The notes under the pieces were generated by a model that saw nothing but the letters and a program-made list of their open reading frames with translations, made no database searches and was not told the DNA's origin. Shown here piece after piece: positions 1 to 8,564 of a stretch of DNA of 64,000 nucleotides. A program made the position numbers and the translations under genes. How positions within the stretch are numbered: the stretch's first letter is position 1; every line of letters begins with the position of its first letter. This stretch comes from Bradyrhizobium sp. CCGUVB1N3 (GTDB lineage Bacteria; Pseudomonadota; Alphaproteobacteria; Rhizobiales; Xanthobacteraceae). The stretch spans positions 1,116,001 through 1,180,000 of the forward strand of contig NZ_JANADR010000001.1 in NCBI RefSeq assembly GCF_024199925.1. The letters are read 5' to 3'.

Positions 1-405
1 CGTTCCTGACCCTCGGAGACGATCAGCCAGCAGGACTGGTGCGATCGCCATGTCGGCCCCGGCCAGGCTGAGTATGTCGATGATGTTGCGACTGCCGCCA
101 TTTCCCACCATCGGCAGCACTCGCAACGCGACCTCGCCGTGAGGGCCGGTCTCCTGGCCGCTGGCCAACGTGATCGCAATGTCCTGAGCAATTGCGAACT
201 CGGTGCTCTGCGCAGCACCGGTTACAAATCCTGTCGTGTGCGGGTCGGATCTTGCGGCTTCCTTCCTTTGGACATTTTCCTTCCGCGGAGACACGTTCGC
301 CACTTCGCTGGGAGAAATGGATGGCCGGGTTTGCGCGAGGGATGTCTGGACCTGTGCGCCGAGCCAGGTCGCTGCAATGAATGCGGTGAACAAACCGGCC
401 CGCAC
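1..405 (-). CDS. TAXI-like periplasmic solute-binding protein, N-terminal part (cut by window edge)
   Basis: The frame is open from a GTG at 405 to the left edge, giving 135 codons with no stop. An AAGGAGG lies 12 nt before the GTG. The first 25 or so residues look like a signal peptide ending near SLAQ, followed by a Ser/Pro/Lys-rich linker. From about residue 58 the segments TGFVTGAAQSTEFAIAQ, LRVLPMVGNGGSRNIIDIL and GADMAIAPVLLADRL resemble the first lobe of TAXI-type TRAP-transporter binding proteins (an amphipathic helix, then 'VLPM.G.GS..NI.D'). The family call is from pattern memory. No partner TRAP membrane gene is visible because the rest lies outside the window. An overlapping 135-codon ORF in another frame is a shadow. 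Confidence 0.65.
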   Translation of the reverse strand, partial: MRAGLFTAFIAATWLGAQVQTSLAQTRPSISPSEVANVSPRKENVQRKEAARSDPHTTGFVTGAAQSTEFAIAQDIAITLASGQETGPHGEVALRVLPMVGNGGSRNIIDILSLAGADMAIAPVLLADRLRGSGT

Positions 406-609
406 AGCTCCGCAGACCCTCCTTGTTCAAACCTGTTCGGGGCGCCAGCGCCCGCTTGGCGCGGTCTTGTCCAGCCGGCAGATCTCACGAGGCCCATCCG
501 TCGCGCGACCGGCTCGAATGGGTCTGCTTGGGCTTCCCAACGCACCGATCGGAGCGACGTTCCCTGGGATGTTTGCCTACGATCGGTGAACCGCGACTCG
601 ACGCGATGC

Positions 610-966
610 CTAGAGTCTTTCCGCTGTCCACGTTCCCGTGCACATGGTGCCGCGCCAGGTGCCGGAGCCTGAGGTCCCGGCGAGGTGGCCAAAGCCCGTG
701 GCGCGCTTGATGCCGCTGCTCAAGATGACACTGATGTTGCCGGCGTCTGCGACGCGGCCTGACGCACTCACCGCGGCGCTGCTGGATGCGACCTGACCGT
801 TGCTGATGCCGATGGCGACGGTCGAACCGTTGCCGCAGGCGTTTGTCGACGATGCGATCCGCACATTCCAGGTGCCGTCGAAGCTGGCGGTCGCAGCGCT
901 CGCCTGAGCCACCGGCAGGGCAATGACGAGGAAGATGGTCAAAACTCCTTTGCGAAAGTGATTCAT
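610..966 (-). CDS. Small exported protein, unknown function
   Basis: 118 residues. The N-terminus (MNHFRKGVLTIFLVIALP) is a clear Sec signal peptide with likely cleavage after ASA near residue 24. The mature part is small, rich in Gly, Ser and Thr, with 'FDGTWNVRI' at its start and two Cys (in NACGNG and TMCTGTW) that could form a disulphide. The repeated 'GTW' pattern suggests a small beta-barrel of the kind seen in secreted DUF-type proteins, but I cannot assign a family. AGGGGCGAG precedes the ATG at a good distance. It stands alone, with no obvious operon partner. Confidence 0.7.
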   Translation of the reverse strand: MNHFRKGVLTIFLVIALPVAQASAATASFDGTWNVRIASSTNACGNGSTVAIGISNGQVASSSAAVSASGRVADAGNISVILSSGIKRATGFGHLAGTSGSGTWRGTMCTGTWTAERL

Positions 967-1270
967 GGCTCGCCCCTATGGGTTGTGGGTTGAACGTGCA
1001 GGGACCTTGCCACGGTGCACGGGCGCGCCGATGTGAGGGCTGTCACGCTGGTTCCGCGGTCGTGACCGCGCGCCATGGTGAGGACGAGATCTCCGCAAGA
1101 ATCCAGGCGCATGTGATCGAGTCGACGCCCTAAAGCGCGATGAGATCAGGATGAATCGTCATCGCGCATCAGGTTGTTGTTTGCGCATGATCTCCGCGCA
1201 AACGCGTTCCGCGTTTGTCGCGAGGAAAACCGCTTCGCACTTTTCCGGATCATGCCCGGACGGGCGTGAG
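967..1270. other. Intergenic stretch with dispersed-type repeat
   Basis: No convincing gene. The left part holds the promoter region of the minus-strand exported-protein gene that starts at 966. The right part holds the palindromic repeat annotated at 1185-1255. Confidence 0.6.
1185..1255. repeat. Intergenic palindromic repeat (Rhizobiales type)
   Basis: The outer ends are GCATGATC (1185-1192) and its complement GATCATGC (1248-1255). Inside lie a hairpin around CAAACGCG/CGCGTTTG and the string AAAACCGCTTCGCACTTTTC. From memory this is a very common intergenic element of Bradyrhizobium and relatives. It sits just downstream of the DUF2147 gene stop, so it may end that transcript. Confidence 0.6.
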
Positions 1271-2230
1271 CTAATTCACGCGCGTCCAGGTCTGGCCGCC
1301 GCAGAACATGCCGCCGAAGGCGCAGCCCTGCACGCGCAGGCGATCGGTGCCGCGCATCGCAATGGTGGAATCGTAGGTCGATCCGGTGTTGGGATCGACG
1401 ATCCGGCCGGTCCATTTCTGGCCTTGGGCCGGCTTCATGTTGATCAGGATCTGCTCGCCGTTCTGGTCCGACTTGGCATCGACCGAGTAGCCGCAGAGAT
1501 TGTTGCCGCACTGCTCGATGCGGACCTTGCCTTCCTTCTCCTCGGTGAGCCAGACGCCGAGCGGCGAACTGAGGTCGCGCGCGGGTGCGGGAGCAGCTGC
1601 CGGAGCCGGAGCGGCCGCCGCCTGAACGGGAGGCCGCGCGGATGCCGGCGGAGGAGGCGGAGCCGGGGGCGCGGGCGGAGCAACCGCGACGGCAGCCGGC
1701 GGAGCAGGCGGCGGCGTCACCGCGGGAGTGGCGTCCTGCTGAGCCGGGGCGGGTGGTGGAGGCGGAGCCGGTGGAGGCGCGACAACGGTTGCGGCCGGCG
1801 CGTTGTTGGCGGTCGTGGTCGGCGGCGGCGCGGGCGGGGCAGCTGGCGCCGGAGGGGGCGCGGCCGCTGCGGGAGCGGCGGCTGTTGCTGCCGGAGCTGG
1901 CGCGGGTGGTGCTGCGGGTGTCTGCTCGGCCGCCGGAGGCGGCGCTACGGGAACCTGTGCAGGCGTGGGATTGGCTGGCGGTTGCGGATCGACCTTGGCC
2001 TGTTGGGGAGGCTGGGTCTCGGTCTTGGGCGCGTTCTTCGTATCCGTCTTGGCGTCGTTCTTGGCCTTCTTCGCTTTGCCCTGGCCGGTGTTGTCGTAGA
2101 CCCCGGGAATCTGCACCGTGCCGCGGTCGGGGTCGATGCGGATGGTGCGGCCGCCATACTCGAAGGTGTATTGCGCTTGCGCGGCCGTGCTCGCCAAAAG
2201 AAATGCGGCCATCGCCAACAGCTTTTTCAT
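1271..2230 (-). CDS. DUF2147-domain exported protein with long Pro/Ala-rich linker
   Basis: 319 residues. A Sec signal peptide (MKKLLAMAAFLLASTAAQA) is followed by a short N-terminal unit (YTFEYGGRTIRIDPDRG), a Lys/Asp/Thr-rich stretch, and roughly 130 residues of almost pure Pro/Ala. The C-terminal 100 residues are a DUF2147 domain: 'LGVWLTEEKEGKVRIEQCG..LCG', then 'WTGRIVDPNTGSTYDSTI' and 'LRVQGCAFGGMFCGGQTW'. This family is periplasmic, beta-barrel and lipocalin-like, of uncertain role. The linker probably spans the periplasm or peptidoglycan. AGGAG lies 7 nt before the ATG. A CRP-like palindrome lies 62 nt upstream. The linker's codon bias creates a 509-codon antisense shadow ORF. Confidence 0.85.
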   Translation of the reverse strand: MKKLLAMAAFLLASTAAQAQYTFEYGGRTIRIDPDRGTVQIPGVYDNTGQGKAKKAKNDAKTDTKNAPKTETQPPQQAKVDPQPPANPTPAQVPVAPPPAAEQTPAAPPAPAPAATAAAPAAAAPPPAPAAPPAPPPTTTANNAPAATVVAPPPAPPPPPAPAQQDATPAVTPPPAPPAAVAVAPPAPPAPPPPPASARPPVQAAAAPAPAAAPAPARDLSSPLGVWLTEEKEGKVRIEQCGNNLCGYSVDAKSDQNGEQILINMKPAQGQKWTGRIVDPNTGSTYDSTIAMRGTDRLRVQGCAFGGMFCGGQTWTRVN

Positions 2231-2291
2231 TGCAATCTCCTGAGCAGGTGGTCCTCGTATCGACGCTTACGCCCCGGCCTCGTGGCGAAAC

Positions 2292-2305
2292 GTGATCCAG
2301 ATCAC
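2292..2305. promoter_or_regulatory. CRP/FNR-like palindrome upstream of DUF2147 gene
   Basis: GTGATCCAGATCAC is a perfect 14-bp palindrome matching GTGA-N6-TCAC, the core of Crp-family sites. It lies 61 nt upstream of the ATG at 2230 (minus strand), a usual promoter position. Binding is inferred. Confidence 0.4.
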
Positions 2306-2408
2306 TTTCAAGCTATGAGTCGTGCTCCCTTCGATCTTGGTTCAATGCGCGCCAACTCGGCCGAAGGTTTGACCTGCGGACAGCCAAAATGCGGACAATT
2401 GCGACGTT

Positions 2409-3194
2409 TTAATCGAACCAGGCGCCATAGATTTTCTGGTAGCTGCCGTCCTCCATGGAGACGTGCAGCCACTGGTCGACAAAGGCTTTCAGCGCGACAT
2501 CGCGCTGGAGCCAGTAGGCCTTCTCCGAGAAATCGAACGGCTTGTCCGGATGCACCGCGCAGAGCACGCCCTGATGCTGCTTCTGCTGGTAGCGCGTCTC
2601 GGAGGCGTCGGTCATCATCAGGTCGGCATTGCCCTTGGCGATCTCGTCGAAGATCGTGGTGTTGTCCGGGAAGACGTTGATGTCGGCGTCCTTGATGTGC
2701 GCCCGCGCGAAGCGCTCATTGGTGCCGCCGGGATTGACGATGACGCGCGTGCCCTTCTTGTCGATATCGGAGAGCGTCTGGTACTTGGCGACGTCGGCGC
2801 AACGCGCGATCGGCGTCTTGCCCTCGCGCATGATGGGCGTGGAGAACAGGCCCTTCTTCTGGCGGTCGAAGGTGATGGAGACGCCGCCCATCGCGATGTC
2901 GAACTGGTCGGCCTCAAAGTCCTTCATCAGCTTCGGCCAGGCGGTCGGGACGTACTCGACCTTGACGCCGAGCGCCTTGCCCAGCGCCTCGGCCATGTCG
3001 ACGTCGAAGCCGCTGAACTTCTGCGTGGTCTTGTCGAGAGACGTGAAGGGCCGGTAGTCGCCGGTCATGCCGACGCGCAGCGTGCCACGCTTGATGATCT
3101 CGTCGAGGCGGGAAGGGGACGTTGTCTCCTGCGCATGGGCCGCAAAGCTCACCACCACCGCCGCGGCCAGAACCGCCAGTCGTCGAACGATCAT
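2409..3194 (-). CDS. pheC: PheC-like periplasmic cyclohexadienyl dehydratase
   Basis: 261 residues from the ATG at 3194, which has GGAAAGAG just upstream; the longer upstream frame is not needed. A signal peptide (MIVRRLAVLAAAVVVSFAAHA) precedes a bacterial solute-binding fold. The segments 'RGTLRVGMTGDYRPF', 'GFDVDMAEALGKALG', 'DFEADQFDIAMGGVSIT', 'VNPGGTNERFAR', 'KADLMMTDA'-like GNADLMMTDASETR, 'CAVHPDKPFDFSEKAYWL' and 'VDQWLH' follow the periplasmic cyclohexadienyl dehydratase (PheC) of Pseudomonas closely. That enzyme converts prephenate or arogenate to phenylpyruvate or phenylalanine. An amino-acid binding protein is the alternative, but no transporter genes are beside it and the match favours PheC. 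Transcribed divergently from the DUF1993 gene. Confidence 0.82.
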   Translation of the reverse strand: MIVRRLAVLAAAVVVSFAAHAQETTSPSRLDEIIKRGTLRVGMTGDYRPFTSLDKTTQKFSGFDVDMAEALGKALGVKVEYVPTAWPKLMKDFEADQFDIAMGGVSITFDRQKKGLFSTPIMREGKTPIARCADVAKYQTLSDIDKKGTRVIVNPGGTNERFARAHIKDADINVFPDNTTIFDEIAKGNADLMMTDASETRYQQKQHQGVLCAVHPDKPFDFSEKAYWLQRDVALKAFVDQWLHVSMEDGSYQKIYGAWFD

Positions 3195-3284
3195 CTCTTT
3201 CCCACCCTCGCACGAGCTGTCATGTTGCTCTCGGAACGCGGATTTAGACCAGATGTCCGCAAACTGCGAGAAGGAAATTTTGAT

Positions 3285-3794
3285 GTGACGCTCTCCCTCC
3301 ATGAGGTTTCGGTCGGCATGTTCGTGCCGTTCCTGCGCAACCTGTCCGGGCTGCTCGACAAGGCCGCTGCTCACGCCGAGGCGCGCAAGATCGATCCGGC
3401 GATCCTGCTGGGCATGCGGCTCTATCCGAACATGTATGATCTGGCGCAGCAGGTGGGTGAGGCGGTCCGCCATGCCGTGGTCGGATCCGCGCTGCTCGCC
3501 GGGCGCGAGCCGATCACGTTTGCCGACACGAAGCCTGATCTTGCCGAGCTACAGCGGCGCATTGCAGCCGCGATCGATTTCGTCGAGAGCCTGCCGCGTA
3601 CCGAGATCGATGCCGCGGGCGAGAAGGACGTCGCCTTCCGCCTGAAAAGCGGCGCCGAGCTGCCGTTCACCGGACGCTCGCTGCTTTTGGGCTTCGCCGT
3701 CCCGCAATTCTTCTTCCACGTCACGACCGCCTACGACATCCTGCGGCACGCCGGCGTCGATCTCGTGAAGAAGGATTTTCTGGGCAGAAGGTGA
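3285..3794 (+). CDS. DUF1993 family protein
   Basis: 169 residues from a GTG at 3285 with AAGGA nine nt before it. Features 'LSLHEVSVGMFVPFLRNL', 'DPAILLGMRLYPNMYDLAQQV', 'FVESLPRTEI' and the C-terminal 'FFFHVTTAYDILRHAGV' are typical of DUF1993, a family with a DinB-like four-helix fold. A metal-dependent enzyme role is possible but unproven. Longer in-frame extensions upstream overlap the divergent pheC gene and are unlikely. It converges with the gene at 3798-4238; the two stop codons sit inside one hairpin. Confidence 0.82.
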   Translation: MTLSLHEVSVGMFVPFLRNLSGLLDKAAAHAEARKIDPAILLGMRLYPNMYDLAQQVGEAVRHAVVGSALLAGREPITFADTKPDLAELQRRIAAAIDFVESLPRTEIDAAGEKDVAFRLKSGAELPFTGRSLLLGFAVPQFFFHVTTAYDILRHAGVDLVKKDFLGRR

Positions 3795-3811
3795 GGCTTA
3801 CGCCTCACCTT
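3788..3811. terminator. Bidirectional terminator hairpin
   Basis: AAGGTGAGGC and GCCTCACCTT form a 10-bp stem around a 4-nt loop. It spans the stop codons of both convergent genes and is flanked by short A and T runs, so it can work in both directions. Confidence 0.7.
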
Positions 3812-4238
3812 TCCGTACGATGTCGGCGACCGAGCTGCGGTTGGCGATCTCGTCGCGCAGGACCTCGAAACGCTGATGCGCTTCGCTCTCGCGTTCGTCG
3901 ACGAACTGCACGGCGGCTTCACCCGACATCGGTCCGCTGACGACGGGCGTCGAATACGCGCCGATGGTCTCGTGGACGTAGTAGAGACCCTCGTCGCCAC
4001 GCTGCACGGTCCATTTGAACCGCAGCGCCTCCATCGGCCCGGGGCCGAGCTTGCTGTAGCCGTCGGCGTCGGCCGGGTGCTCCGGCACGAGCGGCTGCTC
4101 ATCGAGGACCAGATTCTCGTCGACGCTCGGGTGCTCGTCGACGCTCGCGAACTTCTCGGTCTCGGGTGGGGCCTCGGGGGATTCGAGAATGCTGGCGATC
4201 GTCGCCAGTGCGTGATCGGTCGGGTCGATGTCTGACAA
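3798..4238 (-). CDS. Conserved-looking hypothetical protein
   Basis: About 146 residues if read from the TTG at 4238, which has GGAGG eight nt upstream. A start 14 codons further up at 4280 lacks such a site. The N-terminal third is acidic and Pro/Glu-rich ('SVDEHPSVDENLVLDEQPLVPEHP' type, with two near-repeats of VDE). The C-terminal part is more globular ('GPMEALRFKWTVQRGDEGLYYVHE') and ends in a charged helix. No signal peptide or membrane segment. I do not recognise a family. It may be cytoplasmic, and its coding character (third-position GC) is convincing. Confidence 0.65.
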   Translation of the reverse strand: MSDIDPTDHALATIASILESPEAPPETEKFASVDEHPSVDENLVLDEQPLVPEHPADADGYSKLGPGPMEALRFKWTVQRGDEGLYYVHETIGAYSTPVVSGPMSGEAAVQFVDERESEAHQRFEVLRDEIANRSSVADIVRKGEA

Positions 4239-4372
4239 GGGTCCATCCTCCAAGAGGACGCGCCGGCAATTCTGTCCCACGGCCGGTCGCGACCTGTCAC
4301 CCTAGGTTGCCTTTGATTAAGGCCAGGTTTGGGCCCGATTGTGCCGAAATGGGACACCCGGTTGACCTTGGC

Positions 4373-4397
4373 GAGGCGGAGGAATTATTTCCGCCTC
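4373..4397 (-). terminator. Inverted repeat downstream of the hydroxyacid dehydrogenase gene
   Basis: GAGGCGGA and TCCGCCTC form an 8-bp stem with a 9-nt AT-rich loop, 18 nt past the stop at 4415 of the five-gene minus-strand operon. No T-run follows, so a terminator or mRNA 3'-end stabiliser is inferred. Confidence 0.45.
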
Positions 4398-4414
4398 TCC
4401 GAAAACGGCAGCGG

Positions 4415-5404
4415 TCAGGCGAGAACGTCCTGGTTGATCACGTTCTGGCGGATCGGGTCGCCGTCGAGCACGCTCAAAATGTTGCGCGCGGTCTGCTCGC
4501 TCATGCGATCGACCGCCTCGACGGTGACGCCGGCCACATGCGGCGCCATGATCACGTTCGGAAGCCCGAACAGCGAGTGTCCGGCCGGCGGCGGCTCCTG
4601 CTCGAACACGTCGAGCCCGGCGCCGGCAAGCCGGCCCGAGGTGAGCGCGTCATGGAGTGCCTTCTCTTCGACGATACCGCCGCGCGCGGTGTTGATGAGA
4701 TAGGCCGTCCGCTTCATCAGGCCGATCCGCGCCGGGTTGAACATGCCGACGGTTTCGGGGGTCTTCGGGCAGTGGATGCTGACGAAGTCGGCGCGGGGCA
4801 GCACTGCGTCGAGATCGGTGACCGGCTCGCAACCGGCGGCCTTGATGTCGGCCGCCGGCTTGTAGGGGTCGTACACCAGGACGTTCATTTCCATCGCGAG
4901 GCAGCGCTTGGCGGTGCGGCTGCCGATGCGGCCGAAGCCGATGACCACGACGGTCTTGCCGTAGAGATCGAACGGCAGGATGCCGAGCCGGTCGGCCCAT
5001 TTGTTGTCCCTCACGCAGGCGTGCAGCTCCTGGGCGCGCTTGGCCAGCGTCAGCATCATGAACAGCGCGGCTTCCGCGACCGAGGGCGAGTTGGCGCTGC
5101 CTGCGACCATCAGCGGCACCTTGCGGCGGGAGAGGGCGGGCACGTCGACGGCGTCGTAGCCGACGCCGATCCGCGTCACCACCTGCATGTCCCCGGATGC
5201 CTCGAGCTCGGGCTCGCCGAACCGGGTCGCGCCGAGCGCCACGCCATGAACCGGCGCATGCGCCGTCAGCATCGCCTGGAAATCCGAAGCCGAGATCAGA
5301 TTGGAGAACTCGACCAGTTCGATGTCGTCCCGCTGGGTGAGAAGGGCGCGTGCGCCCCGCGACAAAGTTTGCGTGACAAAAATCTTCTTCTTGTTGGTCG
5401 CCAT
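4415..5404 (-). CDS. D-isomer-specific 2-hydroxyacid dehydrogenase (SerA-like)
   Basis: 329 residues. The NAD-binding motif VVVIGFGRIGSR lies near 152-163. The catalytic Arg241 (INTARGG), Glu270 (EQEPP) and His289 (APHVAGVT) are all present, so this should be an active NAD-dependent dehydrogenase reducing a 2-keto acid or oxidising a D-2-hydroxyacid. Unlike full SerA it has no C-terminal ACT domain. It is the last gene of the sugar-type ABC importer operon, 37 nt after the ATPase, so its substrate is probably derived from the imported compound, for example a sugar acid, rather than phosphoglycerate. GGGGAACG lies before the ATG. Confidence 0.88.
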   Translation of the reverse strand: MATNKKKIFVTQTLSRGARALLTQRDDIELVEFSNLISASDFQAMLTAHAPVHGVALGATRFGEPELEASGDMQVVTRIGVGYDAVDVPALSRRKVPLMVAGSANSPSVAEAALFMMLTLAKRAQELHACVRDNKWADRLGILPFDLYGKTVVVIGFGRIGSRTAKRCLAMEMNVLVYDPYKPAADIKAAGCEPVTDLDAVLPRADFVSIHCPKTPETVGMFNPARIGLMKRTAYLINTARGGIVEEKALHDALTSGRLAGAGLDVFEQEPPPAGHSLFGLPNVIMAPHVAGVTVEAVDRMSEQTARNILSVLDGDPIRQNVINQDVLA

Positions 5405-5441
5405 CGTTCCCCGCCTGCTCGAAGCTCTTCTCGTCCGGCCA

Positions 5442-6542
5442 TCACAGCACGAGGCCGGTCGCCTCGTTTAGCAGGTGCATGTTGTTGAGGTCCATCGCCA
5501 AACGCATAGGTGCCCCGTCCTTGGCGCCGGCATTGGGATTGACGCGGCCACAGACCGGCGTGCCGTCGAGGGTGAAGTAGACCAGCGTCTCCATGCCCAT
5601 GGGCTCGGTGACGTCGAGCACGGTGTCGAACGTCTCCACCCCGGGCTCCAGATGCGCATGCGACTCGGTGAGGTGCTCCGGGCGGATGCCGAGCTGCAGC
5701 TTGTCGGTGCGCGGCAGCGCGTTGTAGCGCGAGGCGCGCGCAGGCGGCAGCCGGAAGGAGACGCGGTCGTTCAGGCGGATGTTGAGCTGGCCGCCGACGT
5801 CCTCCAGCCGGCACGGCACGAAGTTCATGGCGGGCGAGCCAATGAAGCCTGCGACGAAGCGCGTCGCCGGCTTGTGGTAGAACTCGTTCGGCGTGCCGAT
5901 CTGCTCGATGCGGCCCTTGTTCATGACCACGACGCGGTCGGCCAGCGTCATCGCCTCGACCTGGTCGTGGGTGACGTAGACCGTGGTGGTCCGCACCTTC
6001 TGATGCACCTTCTTGATCTCGATCCGCATCTGCACGCGCAGCTTGGCATCGAGGTTGGACAACGGCTCGTCGAACAGGAAAACCTTCGGATTGCGCACGA
6101 TGGCGCGCCCCATCGCGACGCGCTGGCGCTGGCCGCCGGAGAGCTGCTTCGGCTTGCGGTCGACCAGGTCGGTGATGTCGAGGAGCCGGGCGGCTTCCGT
6201 CACGCGCGCCTTGATCTCGGCCTTCGGATAGTGCTTCAGGCGCAGCCCGAACGACATGTTCTCGGCGACCGTCATGTGCGGATAGAGCGCGTAGTTCTGG
6301 AACACCATCGCGATATCGCGGTCCTTCGGCGGCACGTCGTTGACGACGTCGCCTCCGATCGTGATATCGCCGTCACTGATGTCCTCGAGCCCTGCGATCA
6401 TGCGCAGCGTGGTCGACTTGCCGCAGCCCGACGGGCCCACCAGCACGATGAACTCGTGGTCGGCGATGTCGAGGTCGATGCCGCGCACCGCCTCGACGTC
6501 GTCGTAACGCTTGACCACCTTGCGCAAGGAAACGTCAGCCAT
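5442..6542 (-). CDS. Carbohydrate ABC transporter ATP-binding protein (UgpC/MalK type)
   Basis: 366 residues. Walker [10 protein letters not shown] is at 36-44, the Q-loop region reads '[14 protein letters not shown]', the signature is LSGGQRQR near 134, and Walker B is [11 protein letters not shown]. The C-terminal 120 residues form the regulatory TOBE/OB region of the MalK/UgpC group ('[10 protein letters not shown]', '[11 protein letters not shown]'). It powers the two permeases encoded just upstream (7477-8415 and 6563-7477). Gap to the upstream permease gene is about 20 nt, indicating one transcript. Substrate specificity cannot be read from this subunit. Confidence 0.92.
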   Translation of the reverse strand: MADVSLRKVVKRYDDVEAVRGIDLDIADHEFIVLVGPSGCGKSTTLRMIAGLEDISDGDITIGGDVVNDVPPKDRDIAMVFQNYALYPHMTVAENMSFGLRLKHYPKAEIKARVTEAARLLDITDLVDRKPKQLSGGQRQRVAMGRAIVRNPKVFLFDEPLSNLDAKLRVQMRIEIKKVHQKVRTTTVYVTHDQVEAMTLADRVVVMNKGRIEQIGTPNEFYHKPATRFVAGFIGSPAMNFVPCRLEDVGGQLNIRLNDRVSFRLPPARASRYNALPRTDKLQLGIRPEHLTESHAHLEPGVETFDTVLDVTEPMGMETLVYFTLDGTPVCGRVNPNAGAKDGAPMRLAMDLNNMHLLNEATGLVL

Positions 6543-6562
6543 GAATCGTCAACCTCTCGATT

Positions 6563-7477
6563 TCAACCCTTTGTCGCACCGGCCGTCAGGCCGGCAATGT
6601 AGTAGTCCATCAGGAAGGCGTAGATGATCAGCGGCGGTGCCGCACCGAGCAGCGCGCCGGTCATGATCTGCCCCCAGTTGAAGACGTCGCCCTTGATCAG
6701 CGTCGTGGTGATGCCGACCGGCAGCACGAACTGGTCCACGGATGTCGTGAACACCAGGGGATAGAGGAACTGCGCCCAGGACACCGTGAAAGCAAAGATG
6801 GTCGCTGCGATCAGCCCCGGCAGGGCAACCGGAATGAAAATCCGCGTCAGCGTCTGGAGCCAGGACGCGCCGTCAATGATGGCGGCCTCGTCAAGCTCTT
6901 TCGGGATCGAGGCGAAATAGCCGATCATGATCCAGGTGCAGAACGGCACCGTCAGCGTCGGATAGATGAACAGCAGCACATACCATCTGTTGAGCAGTGG
7001 AATGCCGGTCCACTCCTGAACGGTCGCGAAGACCTTGAAAAGCGGGATGAACAGCAGGCTGTCCGGGATCAGGTAGGTCAGGAAGACCCCGGTCGCCAGC
7101 GTCGCGGAGCCCCAGAACTTCATCCGCGCCAGCGCAAACGCGGCCGGAATGCTGATCAACATGGTCACGATCACCACCACGATCGAGACCATCGCCGAAT
7201 TCCAGAAGAAACGCAGAAACTGGTTCGAGGTCAGGAGCTCGAGGTAATTCGACAGCGTTGGATGAAACACCCACCAGGGGTTGGTGGCGGCGGAGATTTC
7301 CGCGCTGGTCTTCAGCGAGGCGATCAGCATGTAGAGCGGCGGCGTCAGCGAGAAGATCGCGAACAGCACGAGGAAGAAGTAGGACCAGCGTAGCGCCCAG
7401 GCGCGGTCGCGGCTCATGCTGCCATAGTTCTTGACGTTGCGCCGGGGGCCGGCCTTGTCGATCGCGAGCGTGCTCAT
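6563..7477 (-). CDS. Carbohydrate ABC transporter permease (MalG-like)
   Basis: 304 residues from the ATG at 7477, which overlaps the stop of the upstream permease gene by one base (TGATG). Six membrane segments can be picked out, starting with 'WSYFFLVLFAIFSLTPPLYMLIASL'. The cytoplasmic coupling helix motif of the family is clear: 'KELDEAAIIDGASWLQTL..IFIPVALPG'. The C-terminus 'IYAFLMDYYIAGLTAGATKG' is typical of MalG-type subunits. Much longer in-frame readings upstream overlap the neighbouring gene and are artefacts. Pairs with the MalF-like permease encoded at 7477-8415. Confidence 0.92.
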   Translation of the reverse strand: MSTLAIDKAGPRRNVKNYGSMSRDRAWALRWSYFFLVLFAIFSLTPPLYMLIASLKTSAEISAATNPWWVFHPTLSNYLELLTSNQFLRFFWNSAMVSIVVVIVTMLISIPAAFALARMKFWGSATLATGVFLTYLIPDSLLFIPLFKVFATVQEWTGIPLLNRWYVLLFIYPTLTVPFCTWIMIGYFASIPKELDEAAIIDGASWLQTLTRIFIPVALPGLIAATIFAFTVSWAQFLYPLVFTTSVDQFVLPVGITTTLIKGDVFNWGQIMTGALLGAAPPLIIYAFLMDYYIAGLTAGATKG

Positions 7478-8415
7478 CAGGACTCGTTCCCGCGTTTGGA
7501 GACGTCGCGCAGGATAAAGATCGCGGCGACGGCGAGGATGGGGACCATGAACAGCGAGACGCTGGCACCGAGCGGAATGTCGCTGCTCTCGATTCCAACC
7601 CGGAACGCGTAGGTGGCAAAGATCTGGGTCTGGTCGAGCGGCCCGCCCGAGGTCAGGATGCGGACGATGTCGAAATTGGCGAAGGTGACGATCAGCGAGA
7701 ACAGCGTCGTGATCGCGATGATGTTGCGCATCATCGGCAGCGTCACGTACCAGATCCGCTGCCACCAATTGGCGCCGTCGATCGCGGCGGCCTCGTAGAG
7801 CTGCTCCGGCACCGATTTCAGCGCTGCCAGATACATGATCATGAAGAACGGCGCGCCGTACCAGACGTTGACCAGGATGACGGAGAAGCGCGCCCACGCG
7901 GCATCGCCGAGCCAGGGAATCGGGCCGATGCCGAACAATGAGAGCGTGTAGTTGAACGCGCTGTAGGAGGGATCGAACAGCCAGAGCCAGGCCAGCGTGC
8001 TCATCGCCGGCGGGATCACCCACGGCACCAGTAGCATGCCGCGCCATTTGCGCTGGCCCTTGGCCGGAATGTTGTGCACGAAATGCGCGACGATGAAGCC
8101 GATCAGCGCCTTGAAGATCACCGCGGTGATCGCGAAGATGCAGGACTGCTTGACCACCATCCAGAACGTTTCGCGCTTGAACAGGAAGGTGAAGTTGCCG
8201 AAGCCGACAAACCTCTGCATCGACTTGTTCAGCGTCGCGAGGTGGACCGAGTACAGAGCAGGATAGAGCACGAGCAGTGCGATCAGGAGGATCAACGGCA
8301 GCGTCAGGAAGAATGCAACGGTCGATTTCCGCCTCAATGCATTGTGCAGACCCGTCCGTTTGCGTGCGCTCGCGGTGCCGGCAACGCGACCGTGCTCAAC
8401 GACGACATCGGCCAT
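7477..8415 (-). CDS. Carbohydrate ABC transporter permease (MalF-like)
   Basis: 312 residues with a short charged N-terminus and six predicted membrane segments ('FFLTLPLILLIALLVLYPALYSV' is the first). The coupling motif 'PEQLYEAAAIDGANWWQRIWYVTLPMMRN' matches binding-protein-dependent permeases of the sugar class. It is translationally coupled to the second permease by a one-base stop/start overlap. AAGGGAAC lies before the ATG. The gene follows the binding-protein gene by 149 nt, and that gap may hold a processing site that keeps binding-protein mRNA in excess. Confidence 0.92.
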   Translation of the reverse strand: MADVVVEHGRVAGTASARKRTGLHNALRRKSTVAFFLTLPLILLIALLVLYPALYSVHLATLNKSMQRFVGFGNFTFLFKRETFWMVVKQSCIFAITAVIFKALIGFIVAHFVHNIPAKGQRKWRGMLLVPWVIPPAMSTLAWLWLFDPSYSAFNYTLSLFGIGPIPWLGDAAWARFSVILVNVWYGAPFFMIMYLAALKSVPEQLYEAAAIDGANWWQRIWYVTLPMMRNIIAITTLFSLIVTFANFDIVRILTSGGPLDQTQIFATYAFRVGIESSDIPLGASVSLFMVPILAVAAIFILRDVSKRGNES

Positions 8416-8564
8416 GTCAGTTCCCTTGGGTCAAGCTTCCTTGCAGAATGTCCAGCGATGAAGCCGGCGCGCGCGTGTCGGCTTCATCAGATCACGTCCA
8501 TCGAACGGCGGGTTGCCCTGGCGGCTCACGCGAGGATGCGTGAACCGCCGCGGCACACCCCGGC

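Noticed and set aside
1151..2680. 509-codon ORF on the plus strand across the DUF2147 gene
   Set aside because: Antisense shadow: Arg/Gly-rich translation produced by the Pro/Ala codons of the real minus-strand gene.
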